Assembly (NCBI GenBank): GCA_019057475.1
Contig: DXJO01000013.1
Span: 1-63,518, forward strand
Origin: Candidatus Thorarchaeota archaeon
GTDB taxonomy: Archaea; Asgardarchaeota; Thorarchaeia; Thorarchaeales; Thorarchaeaceae
Direction of reading: 5' to 3'
DNA length: 63,518 nt
Shown here piece by piece: positions 50,254 through 59,356 of the stretch. Under the pieces are notes generated by a model. The model was not told the origin of the DNA. It saw only the letters and a program-made list of their open reading frames with translations, and ran no database searches. Each line of letters begins with the position of its first letter. Position 1 is the stretch's first letter. Both the position numbers and the translations under genes were made by a program.

Positions 50254-51921
50254 CTACAGAATGCTCGCAATTCGGTCGGCCACCCATCCTCGTCCAAGAG
50301 TGCTGATGAATGGAGCAAGACGTGGTCCAGACTTGCGAGAGATGAGTATGCGATATATCACCACAAACGCCCTTCGATCCTTTATTCCAACTCCGCGGGC
50401 GGCTTCGAATATCGCTGACTGTAGGCTATCTTCGTCCAGATCCTTATGGTGCAATAGCTCCACTACTTTGGCCAGAAACTCTCTGTCAGGGTCAGTCAAT
50501 GTGCTGAGGACATCTTGAGAAACTTCCTCCGTAATCTCTATCCTATCGCGTTCAGAACCATACCCACGAACCCAGTACAGCGCGCGCTCCAATCTAGGCT
50601 CAATGAGAGCCTTTGCTTCTTGAGGTACTTCTTCCAAGCCGTACTGTTTTTTCAAGGCCTGCTCGCACTTTTCGAGTGTCGCTTCGTGCCCGAGAATGTC
50701 TGCTAGCTGAGATATGACAGTCGCGAACTTGAATGGAAGTTTCGGTATGTATTCTGGAGATAAGTCCCCAGACAGACATAGAGGATAGACTAGTTGTGCG
50801 AGTTCGCGTCTGGTTTCATTGGCATCTTCAACACCATAATAGACGCGCTCAAACCTCTCGTACTCATCAATCATATCAGGGATTCGCTCAGGTTGAATAT
50901 TGATTGCGCGAGTAAGGTCAGTCTTCAATAGCAAATATCTGTAGAGCTCTGGTGGGGCAATTGATAGCCAGACACGGGGAGTGAAGACAATGCCCTCGGA
51001 GGTGCTCATGTCACGTCCTCCAATACGTACCCATTCGTAAGGCACCTTGACAGGCCCAGGCCAATCAAATACTCTCCGAGAAACTTCGAGCCCAGTGTCA
51101 TACGATCCTCCCTTGACTGAATGGTCCTTGCCAGCCGGTTCGCAGGTTACATTGAGAACATGCCATTTGGCGGGCCAGTCGACTCTCCATACCAATTTAA
51201 TCCGAAGTCTGTCAAGAGTGACCTCATCTGAGTGCCCACAGGCTTGACACTCGAATGAAACCATGTCACTTTCAGGATTGTAGGACGTTATTCTGTTCGG
51301 AGTTATTGCTCCTTTTGCACCTGCCTGAAGATGCCCACACTTGGGACAGACCACAGATGCGGGATACCAGTTCTTCATTGATTCGATGTATCGTTCTTTC
51401 TGCTCTTCATTGAAGTCATTGGCAACATACTCAATCATTATGTCCCGGATTACCTCTGTGTGTTTCAAGCAGATGCGGACAGCATCTTGCATCTCAGGCG
51501 TTTCATACAGCTTCGAGGTCCAGATTATCTCAGGATTGACCCCGAAAGCATCAAAGGTCTCTATGAGTTCATTCGCGTAATGAGCCCCGAAACTACCACA
51601 ACATCCAAACTCGTCAACGACGTCTGAATATGGTATGCCGACCCAATCCTCTAGATTGAGGGAAACCGACGCGGGGAACGAACGTACGGGATCATAGTCA
51701 TCGACCACGAACATCGTGCGTGCATCATTTCCTGTTCGAACGAGCTCTCTCTTGATCACATCAGCAATTATGATCTCTCTCATGATGCCAATGTGAATGC
51801 TTCCGCTCGGGCTTTTTCCTGTGGATATCAAAAATACTGCAGCGTTTCTTTTGAGAACCTCTTCAGTCACATCTCGGATCCAATGGATGGAGAACTCTTC
51901 TTCCGGAGCTTCGCTAGTCAT
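50254..51921 (-). CDS. lysS: lysyl-tRNA synthetase, class I
   Basis: A 555-aa class I LysRS, the archaeal type, charging tRNA-Lys. The HIGH-like SGSIHIGIMRE is near residues 38-48 and the KMSKS equivalent is RDMSTSEGIVF. Two CxxC pairs (CPKCGH and CQACGH, near residues 190-230) form a zinc site in the insertion. The C-terminal alpha-helical anticodon-binding cage follows. ATG at 51921 with GGAA upstream. It is one of two aminoacyl-tRNA synthetases here and supports the archaeal assignment. Confidence 0.97.
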   Translation of the reverse strand: MTSEAPEEEFSIHWIRDVTEEVLKRNAAVFLISTGKSPSGSIHIGIMREIIIADVIKRELVRTGNDARTMFVVDDYDPVRSFPASVSLNLEDWVGIPYSDVVDEFGCCGSFGAHYANELIETFDAFGVNPEIIWTSKLYETPEMQDAVRICLKHTEVIRDIMIEYVANDFNEEQKERYIESMKNWYPASVVCPKCGHLQAGAKGAITPNRITSYNPESDMVSFECQACGHSDEVTLDRLRIKLVWRVDWPAKWHVLNVTCEPAGKDHSVKGGSYDTGLEVSRRVFDWPGPVKVPYEWVRIGGRDMSTSEGIVFTPRVWLSIAPPELYRYLLLKTDLTRAINIQPERIPDMIDEYERFERVYYGVEDANETRRELAQLVYPLCLSGDLSPEYIPKLPFKFATVISQLADILGHEATLEKCEQALKKQYGLEEVPQEAKALIEPRLERALYWVRGYGSERDRIEITEEVSQDVLSTLTDPDREFLAKVVELLHHKDLDEDSLQSAIFEAARGVGIKDRRAFVVIYRILISRKSGPRLAPFISTLGRGWVADRIASIL

Positions 51922-51970
51922 AGGGGATTCCTGCTGGCATTCACTGACTTTCTCTAAAGAACGTTGTCCC

Positions 51971-53824
51971 TTAAACGGCGAATTCCGATACTCTGAGGTC
52001 TCTATGGCTCATGAATAAGAGGAACACAGGCATAGTCGACAGCACCACTACTATGAGCATTGACATTAGCATGATAGCAATAGCCGTTGGGAGATATAGT
52101 AGCGAAGGAACTGCAGCTTCGGGCACCAGGAAGTAGATGCTGAATAGTGTCGCTACTAAAACCGCTGGAAGGCCAGCAGTGAGCCCGACTCCAACCCCTT
52201 CTGCAATCATTGTCCTTGCAATAAATGAAGGCTTCGCACCAATTGACTTCATAATCACATAGTCTCGAAATCTGCCAAATACTGAAACCAGTAGATAGTT
52301 CATCAAGCTCAGGAATGCACTGAGGAGTGCTATCAATGGTAGTGGCTGTAGCAGACTCCAAAAGGCGCCAAGGGTTTTCAAATTGCTTTCAAGAACCTCT
52401 TGCTGTAGGAAAATTCCAAATCCGGTCTCACCCGATACAAGCGACTGAATTCGTGAAATCATGGATGGGGAGTAGTCTTCCACTTGCACTAGAACGAGAT
52501 TACTCTCTGCTATGCCATAGAGCTGCTGCATAATGGAGATATCCATGAGAGTTATGTTGCCACCGTTGATAACATCAAAGGCTATCGCCTTGACCTCGAA
52601 TGAGGACCCATGAACTCCAAGACTCTGTATGAGAGGGTCCTCAAAAAGCGTGTCCGCCATCCCCCCACCAATCCACACTTGTTGAGAGGAATTTGTTTCA
52701 TCACCGTAGTAATACCAATCGGATACTGTATTGTCCCAATCCAAACCGACAACGAGCGCCTCTCCAACCCTCGAATCCCCGATGAGTTCGTACTGTCCAA
52801 GATTATCATTCCAGAGAGCTTTGGCAATCTCTGAAACCGTCGCATAGTCCACTAGTCGCTGTTCAACTCGTGAAACTCCAGAGAGGGCTTCCAAGTCCGC
52901 TATGAGTGTGGAAGGCACCATGTACGGTGCGTCGATGAAACTGAAGGATTCGTTGAGCATAGAACCTGTCAGAGAATACGCATCATAGTATTGAGCTAGG
53001 AGATCTGGATTGCCGACAGCTATAACGTTTGTTCCCATAGATCGTGAAATGTAGGCGTCGGTAGTTGTATCGACAATCCCTCCGCCAATCCAAAGCAGGG
53101 ATGCCAGAGAAAAGCTTAGGAAGAGCGAGAGGGTGGTTCTTCGCGTACCCTTGATTCGCCGTCCGGTGGCCTTTGTGGCAATCTTGAAGGGAAGCCCGAA
53201 GCTATCAAGGAAACCATGCTTCTTGACCTTCATACCAACGTTGGGATTCAGTGCATCAATGGGAGTTTCATGAACAGTAGAGTAGATAGGTTGTTGCGCT
53301 GAAAAGTATCCAATGAGTAGATAGACGCCGCTAAGAAGAGCCACCTGAAGCACTGGATACTGAAATGTGAACTGTGCGTTGGGGAGCACAGAGGCGAGCC
53401 AGATAAGCCCGGCAAAGTATAGCAGGGTTCCAGCGGTGACTCCAAGTGCCACCCCTCCGGCTAACAGTATCACCGCTTGTGTCATGAAATGGTCAAATAT
53501 CGTGTCCATCAAAGTTCCGATAGCCTTCATTAATCCAATATCCTTCCTTCTGCTCACCATTTCCAAAGAGATTGTGCTTGAAACAACCACAGTGCCCAAA
53601 ACAAAGACCAACAGCAAGACCGACCAAATGAAGGTTTCAAAGAATACCCGCATGGATGATGCTGATGGAGTCGATGTCAGGAGTGTTGTCACGTCCAACA
53701 ACACATTCCCAAACAGGAAGAGGAATGTTGTCGAAGCCACGACACTGGAAATAGAGAGAAGTGCAAGAGCTGTACGAAATGGTCTGCGTCTGAGATCCTG
53801 CGATGCGTAATCTTGTTCAGACAT
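51971..53824 (-). CDS. FtsX-like ABC permease (MacB type, two-core)
   Basis: A 617-aa membrane protein. The FtsX-type core segments are SMEMVSRRKDIGLMKAIGTL-like (SLEMVSRRKDIGLMKAIGT) and FGRFRDYVIMKSIGAKPSFI. About eight helices are split by a large extracellular region (residues about 255-480) that is acidic and beta-rich. Members of this group move lipoproteins, peptides or signal force across the membrane. The gene overlaps the ATPase gene by 8 bp, and both lie below a membrane-anchored regulator. Confidence 0.9.
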   Translation of the reverse strand: MSEQDYASQDLRRRPFRTALALLSISSVVASTTFLFLFGNVLLDVTTLLTSTPSASSMRVFFETFIWSVLLLVFVLGTVVVSSTISLEMVSRRKDIGLMKAIGTLMDTIFDHFMTQAVILLAGGVALGVTAGTLLYFAGLIWLASVLPNAQFTFQYPVLQVALLSGVYLLIGYFSAQQPIYSTVHETPIDALNPNVGMKVKKHGFLDSFGLPFKIATKATGRRIKGTRRTTLSLFLSFSLASLLWIGGGIVDTTTDAYISRSMGTNVIAVGNPDLLAQYYDAYSLTGSMLNESFSFIDAPYMVPSTLIADLEALSGVSRVEQRLVDYATVSEIAKALWNDNLGQYELIGDSRVGEALVVGLDWDNTVSDWYYYGDETNSSQQVWIGGGMADTLFEDPLIQSLGVHGSSFEVKAIAFDVINGGNITLMDISIMQQLYGIAESNLVLVQVEDYSPSMISRIQSLVSGETGFGIFLQQEVLESNLKTLGAFWSLLQPLPLIALLSAFLSLMNYLLVSVFGRFRDYVIMKSIGAKPSFIARTMIAEGVGVGLTAGLPAVLVATLFSIYFLVPEAAVPSLLYLPTAIAIMLMSMLIVVVLSTMPVFLLFMSHRDLRVSEFAV

Positions 53825-54566
53825 CGCTCAGCAACTCTCCTTGTGACATTCTGAAGCGGCGCACTTCCGGCACCGAGAAAATCTTCTCATCGTGCGTCAT
53901 GACGATAACTGCTTTGCCTCCGTTGTTGAGATTGCGTAGTATTGCCCGGACCATTTCCGCACTCACTTCGTCCAAATTTGCCGTCGGTTCGTCTGCAAGA
54001 ATGATTGGAGGGTCGTTTGCCATTGCTCGCGCTAGGGCGACCCTTTGTTGCTCTCCAGAACTCAACTGCCAAGGCAGGTGATCCAATCTGTCCTTCATGT
54101 CAACCATTTCAAGCAGGCGGTGAGCCTCTGCATTCAGCTCTGGGATTGGTTTGGAAGATAGCTGCATGGGAAACATGACATTCTCAATTGCAGTCAATGT
54201 AGAGATTAGATTATAGCTCTGGAACATGTAGCCAGTGTTCTGAAGTCGGAACGTAGCCCTAAAGGACTCATCATAATCCTCTATTGGAACATCCATAACG
54301 TGGATCCGGCCCTCCGTAACTGAGTCTATTGCCCCAATTATATTCAGAAGTGTCGTCTTTCCCGATCCTGAATGCCCTGAAATAACAATGTAGTCCCCCA
54401 TGCCAACCTCAAGACTGACACCGCGGACTGCATCAATTTTTCTTTTGCCTAACGTGTAGGTTCGTGACACATTTACGAGCAGCACCGCGTGGCGTACTTC
54501 GTCTAACCCTTCAACATCAAGCTCATCATGGGCCTTATCGGCTCCTAGGATAGTATCTTCATCCAT
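53817..54566 (-). CDS. ABC transporter ATPase partner of the FtsX permease
   Basis: A 249-aa ATPase. Walker A is GHSGSGKTT, the Q-loop is YMFQSYNLISTLTAIENVMF, the signature is LSSGEQQRVALARAM (Ser for the second Gly), Walker B is IILADEPTANLD, and the switch His is in VIVMTHDE. The N-terminal 25 residues are acidic and extra. The stop codon overlaps the permease start (8 bp). MacB/LolD type. Confidence 0.95.
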   Translation of the reverse strand: MDEDTILGADKAHDELDVEGLDEVRHAVLLVNVSRTYTLGKRKIDAVRGVSLEVGMGDYIVISGHSGSGKTTLLNIIGAIDSVTEGRIHVMDVPIEDYDESFRATFRLQNTGYMFQSYNLISTLTAIENVMFPMQLSSKPIPELNAEAHRLLEMVDMKDRLDHLPWQLSSGEQQRVALARAMANDPPIILADEPTANLDEVSAEMVRAILRNLNNGGKAVIVMTHDEKIFSVPEVRRFRMSQGELLSDV

Positions 54567-54702
54567 TCCCTTTCACGCTCATCACGAATTACTACATCAA
54601 TGATACAGCTCTGAGGCATTCGCGCCGGGCATCTGAGTTGTAGCTTATGTTTAGGAATCCCAAGGGGATGTGAAGATAAGCTTAGAGGTTCGACTCGAGA
54701 TG

Positions 54703-55467
54703 CTATACCAGAGCGAAGTTCGTCAACGCAGAGTGAGCCCATGACGCCAAGATCATGGGCCTTTCGCGTCCAAACACTCGAATCGTGTTCAGCACTCCTA
54801 AGGAGAGAAGATTGCTGATATAGTACGAAACCAGGCTCTTGTCAAGAGACAATGTCCTGCTCAGCTCAGCCTGGGTAACTCGACCATTCTTCATGCACTC
54901 AAAGAGAATCGAGGCAACTGTCGAGTTCCTTGACATAGCTGTCAGTCGCAGGACCTGCTCATCGTCGGAGAACTCAGGTAGGAAGAAGTGCCTAGAGTTG
55001 CCGTTCTTGAGAGAGGTTATGTAGCCACCCCGTTCTAGATGCTTCAGATGATATTGAAGAGCCCCCATAGCGCATCCCAGATAACGTCGCAGCTCACGCA
55101 AGTGTATACCAGGGTTGGAGGCGATTTCATCAACTATGCGGTCTCGCAGCTTTGGTGGGCTTTTCTCATCTCGTCGCGAGATTGATACGGTGCCCGCAGC
55201 GAGAACAAAGATGCAGGATGGAGTGTAGAGCTTAGCGATGACTCCGGGGAGGAGCACAGCCGTCCCGCCGCTCACTGGTGCGGCAAGGACTTGAAAATCA
55301 ATGAATACTGTTTCCGAAGATCCAGAGAACGAAAGATCCTGGACTGCAACGTCCGGACCAGTTGGGATTGAATTGAAGAGAAGCATACTAGCGACTCCAG
55401 TAAGAACGAGTGTTAGAGTCACAGCCAGTACGGCTTTTCTAGTACGGTCTCCCATGATTCTGCCCAT
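54703..55467 (-). CDS. membrane-anchored double winged-helix regulator
   Basis: A 254-aa one-component regulator. Two membrane helices (about residues 12-32 and 73-95) hold a small loop of about 40 residues outside the cell. The cytosolic part has two winged helices: NPGIHLRELRRYLGCAMGAL, then QYHLKHLERGGYITSLKNGN; and RVTQAELSRTLSLDKSLVSY, then YISNLLSLGVLNTIRVFGRE. It could sense an extracellular or membrane signal and control the ABC exporter encoded 137 bp downstream on the same strand. Start chosen at the longest frame; a second Met lies at residue 5. Confidence 0.82.
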   Translation of the reverse strand: MGRIMGDRTRKAVLAVTLTLVLTGVASMLLFNSIPTGPDVAVQDLSFSGSSETVFIDFQVLAAPVSGGTAVLLPGVIAKLYTPSCIFVLAAGTVSISRRDEKSPPKLRDRIVDEIASNPGIHLRELRRYLGCAMGALQYHLKHLERGGYITSLKNGNSRHFFLPEFSDDEQVLRLTAMSRNSTVASILFECMKNGRVTQAELSRTLSLDKSLVSYYISNLLSLGVLNTIRVFGRERPMILASWAHSALTNFALV

Positions 55468-55717
55468 CTGGAATACGCTCAGAATCCAGTTAAAGACTGT
55501 GTTTGTGGTAAGGATGTACTAGCTCATTTGTTACTGTTCATTGTAAGTTGTACAGAGTCAGACGCAGGAGTCTAGTACGTCCAGAGGGCGGCACTGGACT
55601 ACTCCGTGAGGAAACTTCCCAGTTATGTCATATTCCTCAGAGTTCAATGCCGTATGGTCTACATGAAACCCACAATAGAATTATCCAGGTATTGTCCAGC
55701 TTTGCTGCAGCTGTTTG
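55468..55717. other. 250-bp gap upstream of the membrane regulator
   Basis: The intergenic stretch has no ORF, tRNA or clear box C/D motif. It probably holds the promoter of the regulator gene and the 3' end of the V4R gene. Confidence 0.3.
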
Positions 55718-56263
55718 TTACCCGCGGGCCGGATATGTCATCGTAATTCTGAACGTACATGCCTTGTGGCCTACCGACATGCAGGTGTCCTCGATGACAT
55801 CAAGCTTCTCGAATGTGATCCTATTGAAGTCAATTAAATACTCCAAGACCGCTTCAATGAATCCCTTCAAGAAGTGACAGGAGGGTTCAGCGCTCTCGTA
55901 ACCTGAGGCATAAGGATTGTCCTCAATCTCTATGATTGCCTCCTCGTCCAGCCAAAGCTTGTAGAGCTTCGCAATCTTAATGTCGCCGAATGGTACAATG
56001 AGCGTTTCAAGTGCAAGTTTGATGAACTCGATAATCCCCTTGAAATCACCTGGAGGCTTTTGTTTCCCCAATTTGAAATACTCACGCTGTGTTTCAAGAC
56101 CGGCCAAACGACCTGCGCTGTAGTAGAGCGTAGCAGTCTTTTCAGGAAACATGACCATGATTCTACTGCCAAGCTTGTTCCAAGTTTTCGAGAAGAAGGC
56201 TTGCATTAGTTGGCGATCTTTCAGCTTACCTTTCCACCACGGAATTACTTCTCTATCGGGCAT
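55718..56263 (-). CDS. V4R-domain protein
   Basis: A 181-aa protein with a V4R-like alpha/beta core. Conserved cysteine spots are EPSCHFLKGFIEAVLEYLID and IEDTCMSVGHKACTFRI, matching the 4-vinyl reductase/Bet3-fold pattern (C-x-F...G near the helix, C-x4-G-x3-C at the end). The N-terminal 55 residues are specific. It is third gene after the Roadblock-wH and Bet3-like genes (69-bp gap), probably in one operon. ATG at 56263 with GGAG 9-10 nt upstream. It could bind a small ligand or metal. Confidence 0.75.
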   Translation of the reverse strand: MPDREVIPWWKGKLKDRQLMQAFFSKTWNKLGSRIMVMFPEKTATLYYSAGRLAGLETQREYFKLGKQKPPGDFKGIIEFIKLALETLIVPFGDIKIAKLYKLWLDEEAIIEIEDNPYASGYESAEPSCHFLKGFIEAVLEYLIDFNRITFEKLDVIEDTCMSVGHKACTFRITMTYPARG

Positions 56264-56332
56264 CTGAATTGCTCCAGTTGGAGTTTACTCTCCGGGGGTT
56301 GTTAAGTGCTTTGTGCTGATATAACGGTGAGA

Positions 56333-56809
56333 TCACCATACGAGGCGTACGTTCCAAGTGCAAACGTCGGCCCCGGTAGCGCGACACATCTCCTGAAAGA
56401 CCTTGGACTCTACGCCCTTAAACTCAAGAATAGATTCGAGAATGCCACTGAAGATTTCACAGTAGCCGAAGCCGCGCATCCCCTCGAGATGCACATCTTG
56501 GCACCACAAGCAGTCTTTGTCAGTCACACGAACAGAACCACGAGCCGTTTCCATGTCTACATTGGAGGGCTTCTTGCCAAAGAGACTCTTGAATACAACG
56601 TCCATCAGCTTAGCGACATCTTCCCTAGTGGATACGGTGTCCTTCGTCTTGTCGACTATCTCGGTAGTGAGGTACACCTGTGAGCCAATCTCACGGCCAA
56701 GGTCACGCAAGCGCTGATTTGCATCTTCAATGTTAGCTGTACTAGATAGTACTTCTTCGACGTATTTTGAATATAGGGTGAGAAGTAAGGGATTCTGTAT
56801 CTTCGCCAT
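56333..56809 (-). CDS. Bet3/TRAPP-like V4R protein, copy A
   Basis: A 158-aa protein whose helices and strands line up with TRAPPC3/Bet3. The N-terminal NPLLLTLYSKYVEEVLSSTA then EDANQRLRDLGREIGSQVY matches the Bet3 helix pair (LTLTYGxxV...N-x-L-x-x-x-G-x-x-I-G). The second half has YCEIFSGILESILEFKGVES then KVFQEMCRATGADVCTW, again Bet3-like. Extra cysteines (CLWC, YC, C-x6-C) suggest a metal or redox site absent in eukaryotic Bet3. It follows the Roadblock-wH gene by 28 bp. ATG with GAGG 10 nt upstream. TRAPP parts act in vesicle tethering; the archaeal role is unknown. Confidence 0.8.
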   Translation of the reverse strand: MAKIQNPLLLTLYSKYVEEVLSSTANIEDANQRLRDLGREIGSQVYLTTEIVDKTKDTVSTREDVAKLMDVVFKSLFGKKPSNVDMETARGSVRVTDKDCLWCQDVHLEGMRGFGYCEIFSGILESILEFKGVESKVFQEMCRATGADVCTWNVRLVW

Positions 56810-56837
56810 TGAACTCTGACCTCAGATGGTTAGTCAC

Positions 56838-57833
56838 TTACACTGTCTTTCCGATCATCTTGAGACCATGCTTCCTGTAAAGTGCAACGGTCTGAATGAC
56901 CTTAACGTGTGCAACACCCAGAAGCTCTGCAATCGCGTCCGTCGTCTGTGTGCCGTCGCATGCATTAATGATGCGTCTATCTTCCGGCTTAACCTTGTTA
57001 GGAGATCCCTCGTACTTGGGGCACTTCACAAAGCGGCCAAGAGTTGCTTCCTTTTTCTTGACCTGGCCTGTTTCAATTGGGACTTCGACTATTCCCTTGG
57101 AAGCCGCCCACTTCAACAGATCCGCCACGCGCTCATTGGATTGAAACATTGAATCTGCAATCCGTTCCACGTTTTGTGTGCCGTCAACAAGCATCAGCAC
57201 ATCAAACCCGAAGTTGCGGTATTTCTTCTTCATCTCCTTGTGCATCTCTGATTCAAGGGTTAGGGCCGCTGAGTATGTTTCACCTCGCTTTGGAACTGTA
57301 GAAGGTTGCACTGCGAAATCCTCTGGTGACCGTTCAATGACTGGTGCAGGTGCTGCAGATACTGCAGGTGATGCCACCGCAGTCTTTGGCTCCTCAACAG
57401 GCAGTCCATTGGAAAAAGGCACCGGGGAAGTGGAGGCAGCATTGATTGCCATAGTTTCTAGTACTTGGAGATTCCCCTCCACAGAATCCTCGAACTCGTC
57501 AGGTGGAGGAGGCAGTTCAATACCTTCTAGCTGGCGCAACACGTTTTTCGTCTTTGCTATCGCCAAGCCTAGCTGCAATTCAGGAACATAGAGAACCGTT
57601 AGTATCCAGTTTACGTCCACTGGTGACAGGACCACTAAGCCCTTCTCAGTATCTATTGTCATAAGCCGCAGATCGGACTTGTAAAGACTGATACTATCCC
57701 TAACGCGGGGAAACAGCTCATCAGGAAACGAGAAGCTGACAAAGGGCCGTCCGTCCTTGGTCATCAATGAGTAACCCAATACTTGGTCATCAAATCTAAG
57801 CTTTGATAGAGCTCGTTCCAAATCGGTCGTCAT
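56838..57833 (-). CDS. Roadblock-like domain plus winged-helix protein, copy A
   Basis: A 331-aa protein. Residues 1-105 resemble Roadblock/LC7 or longin: LERALSKLRFDDQVLGYSLM then TKDGRPFVSFSFPDELFPRV, and ILTVLYVPELQLGLAIAKTK. A Pro/Ala-rich linker follows. Residues about 190-331 have two winged-helix-like repeats with VDGTQNVERIADSMFQSNER and ACDGTQTTDAIAELLGVAHV. The ATG at 57833 with GGTGC upstream matches the start of the paralogue. The paralogue at 60519 keeps both ends. It lies 28 bp before the Bet3-like gene, the core of a three-gene operon. A joint complex is inference. Confidence 0.78.
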   Translation of the reverse strand: MTTDLERALSKLRFDDQVLGYSLMTKDGRPFVSFSFPDELFPRVRDSISLYKSDLRLMTIDTEKGLVVLSPVDVNWILTVLYVPELQLGLAIAKTKNVLRQLEGIELPPPPDEFEDSVEGNLQVLETMAINAASTSPVPFSNGLPVEEPKTAVASPAVSAAPAPVIERSPEDFAVQPSTVPKRGETYSAALTLESEMHKEMKKKYRNFGFDVLMLVDGTQNVERIADSMFQSNERVADLLKWAASKGIVEVPIETGQVKKKEATLGRFVKCPKYEGSPNKVKPEDRRIINACDGTQTTDAIAELLGVAHVKVIQTVALYRKHGLKMIGKTV

Positions 57834-58159
57834 TCTGGCGCACCTTGTAATTCTAATCTGCACTCGGTCCCGCGTGTGCACACTCTTTTCTCAGAGTATT
57901 CTGAAAAGCATTGTGGTATTATACTTGATGAAAGGGGGTCTGAGTGGCCCAAACGAAACTAGCTAGGACTCTATTCTGGATTCAATGACAACCTAGCGGC
58001 ACGAAATCGTGCATGGGTGGTCAAAGATGTGCACTACTTACTCCGACCGGGCTGAACAAATGGCCAAACATACAAAGCGCTGGATCAACCCACTGTTACC
58101 TAGCCCAAAATGATTAAGACTCGAACGGACATTCTCAGGACTGCGAAAAAGGAGAAGGA
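57834..58159. other. gap between the Roadblock-wH gene and the divergent membrane gene
   Basis: About 325 bp with the presumed divergent promoters of the two flanking genes. A reading frame extends the Roadblock-wH protein to 57881 without support. No RNA gene seen. Confidence 0.3.
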
Positions 58160-58747
58160 TTGACAAGAATGCGGAATATTATCGGAGGTCTGGTCGGTGC
58201 ACTGGTTGGTTCAAGCATGATTGTCATCCTGCTGGCTTTGCTTCCAACCGAGTATCCGTCACCATTCGGCCTATTCTGGATAGCCTTCAGCGGTAGTGAT
58301 TCGCTTCTGGCTTCTGCAACCGGCTTGCTCAGTCCAACCACTTGGATATTGTACGTCATGACGTGGATTGCGATTGGGCTGGTAACTGCGCCGTTCGCTA
58401 AATCGGAATGGAATGCTGTGCGAACAGCCCTTTGGGTCGGTGTGTTCCTCTCTGTATTCGCTGTTTCATCCGCTCTGCTCTTGGATCCCACGCTGTGGAC
58501 ACTTGATAGAGAAGCGAGAAACATCTACTTCGTTCTGCAGTTTGCTAGTGGAATCGCATATTCGCTACTGTCCCTAGTCAGCTCGATACCATTAGCAATA
58601 CTGTTCCAGAAAGCGAGAAGAGAATCTGAGGCGCCCCCTCCAATCAAGATTGAAACTATATGTGAATGTGGAGCGGTCTTCAAATCTGCTCCGCTCATGT
58701 GCGCGGAGTGTGGACGGATTCTCAGAAACGAGTCTGAAGCAGTCTGA
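58160..58747 (+). CDS. four-helix membrane protein with C-terminal zinc ribbon
   Basis: A 195-aa protein. Helices at about residues 8-28, 38-80, 90-112 and 125-150 are followed by a cytosolic zinc ribbon: ICECGAVFKSAPLMCAECGR with two CxC/CxxC pairs. The start is TTG 58160 or ATG 58169 behind AAGGAGAAGG. It lies between the two Roadblock-Bet3 modules, convergent with the next membrane gene. It could be the membrane anchor of these modules, but nothing besides position says so. Confidence 0.7.
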   Translation: MTRMRNIIGGLVGALVGSSMIVILLALLPTEYPSPFGLFWIAFSGSDSLLASATGLLSPTTWILYVMTWIAIGLVTAPFAKSEWNAVRTALWVGVFLSVFAVSSALLLDPTLWTLDREARNIYFVLQFASGIAYSLLSLVSSIPLAILFQKARRESEAPPPIKIETICECGAVFKSAPLMCAECGRILRNESEAV

Positions 58748-58761
58748 TTAGAGTGCGGCGC

Positions 58762-59295
58762 CTACCGCTCCCTGCTGATTCCTCCACCGAGGAGACCCCC
58801 AAAAGCTGTTGCTATAGCTGGATACAACATGCCAGTGAGCACTCTCTGAAGGAGTAGCATGGATTCGGCACCAGCAATCTGTGTGAAGTCTGGTACTTGG
58901 ACAAAGAAGACCAACAGCCAAATCAAGAAAGCCCCTATGATAGCTGAGAACAATGCCGAAAGAACTCCAGGCAATATGTCCTTAGACAGAAGACCAGCAA
59001 TGAGACCACCCAGTCCCCAGGTTAGAAACATCAAGACCGGCACTTCCTGCGCACCATACGTCAGACCTACTCCCAATTCAGAGGGATAGAGCACAGTTCC
59101 CATAACAACCAACTTGAGCTCCAAATCAGTAAATGTCAGAAAGTCATTAATGATTCGCGGGTCGACTACATCCGGGGGAATGAACAGACCGAATGTCAGT
59201 ATCACGAATGTAACCGTGAAAGTAACTACTAGGCCCACGAGTGTGCCAAGACCTTGTCCCAAATGATTTCCTCCATGCGTGCTTGCTGCTATCAA
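58762..59295 (-). CDS. multi-pass membrane protein, unknown
   Basis: A 177-aa protein with four to five predicted helices (residues about 14-38, 62-80, 86-104, 110-132, 145-170), several glycine-rich (AFGGLLGGGISRER at the end). It is a hydrophobic small protein with no channel or enzyme motif I recognise. It starts at TTG 59295. It lies between the modules, convergent with the zinc-ribbon membrane protein (14-bp gap between stops). Confidence 0.65.
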   Translation of the reverse strand: MIAASTHGGNHLGQGLGTLVGLVVTFTVTFVILTFGLFIPPDVVDPRIINDFLTFTDLELKLVVMGTVLYPSELGVGLTYGAQEVPVLMFLTWGLGGLIAGLLSKDILPGVLSALFSAIIGAFLIWLLVFFVQVPDFTQIAGAESMLLLQRVLTGMLYPAIATAFGGLLGGGISRER

Positions 59296-59356
59296 TAGGA
59301 AGTAATCCAGAGCATTTATGCCTATTCTATGCGGGCATAGACTGTGTGATTCAACC

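Noticed and set aside
55548-55735. Possible rRNA- or sRNA-like sequence upstream of the membrane regulator
   Set aside because: A GTGAGGAAACTTCC-like stretch recalls RNase P, but the rest of the core is missing and no C/D boxes are present.
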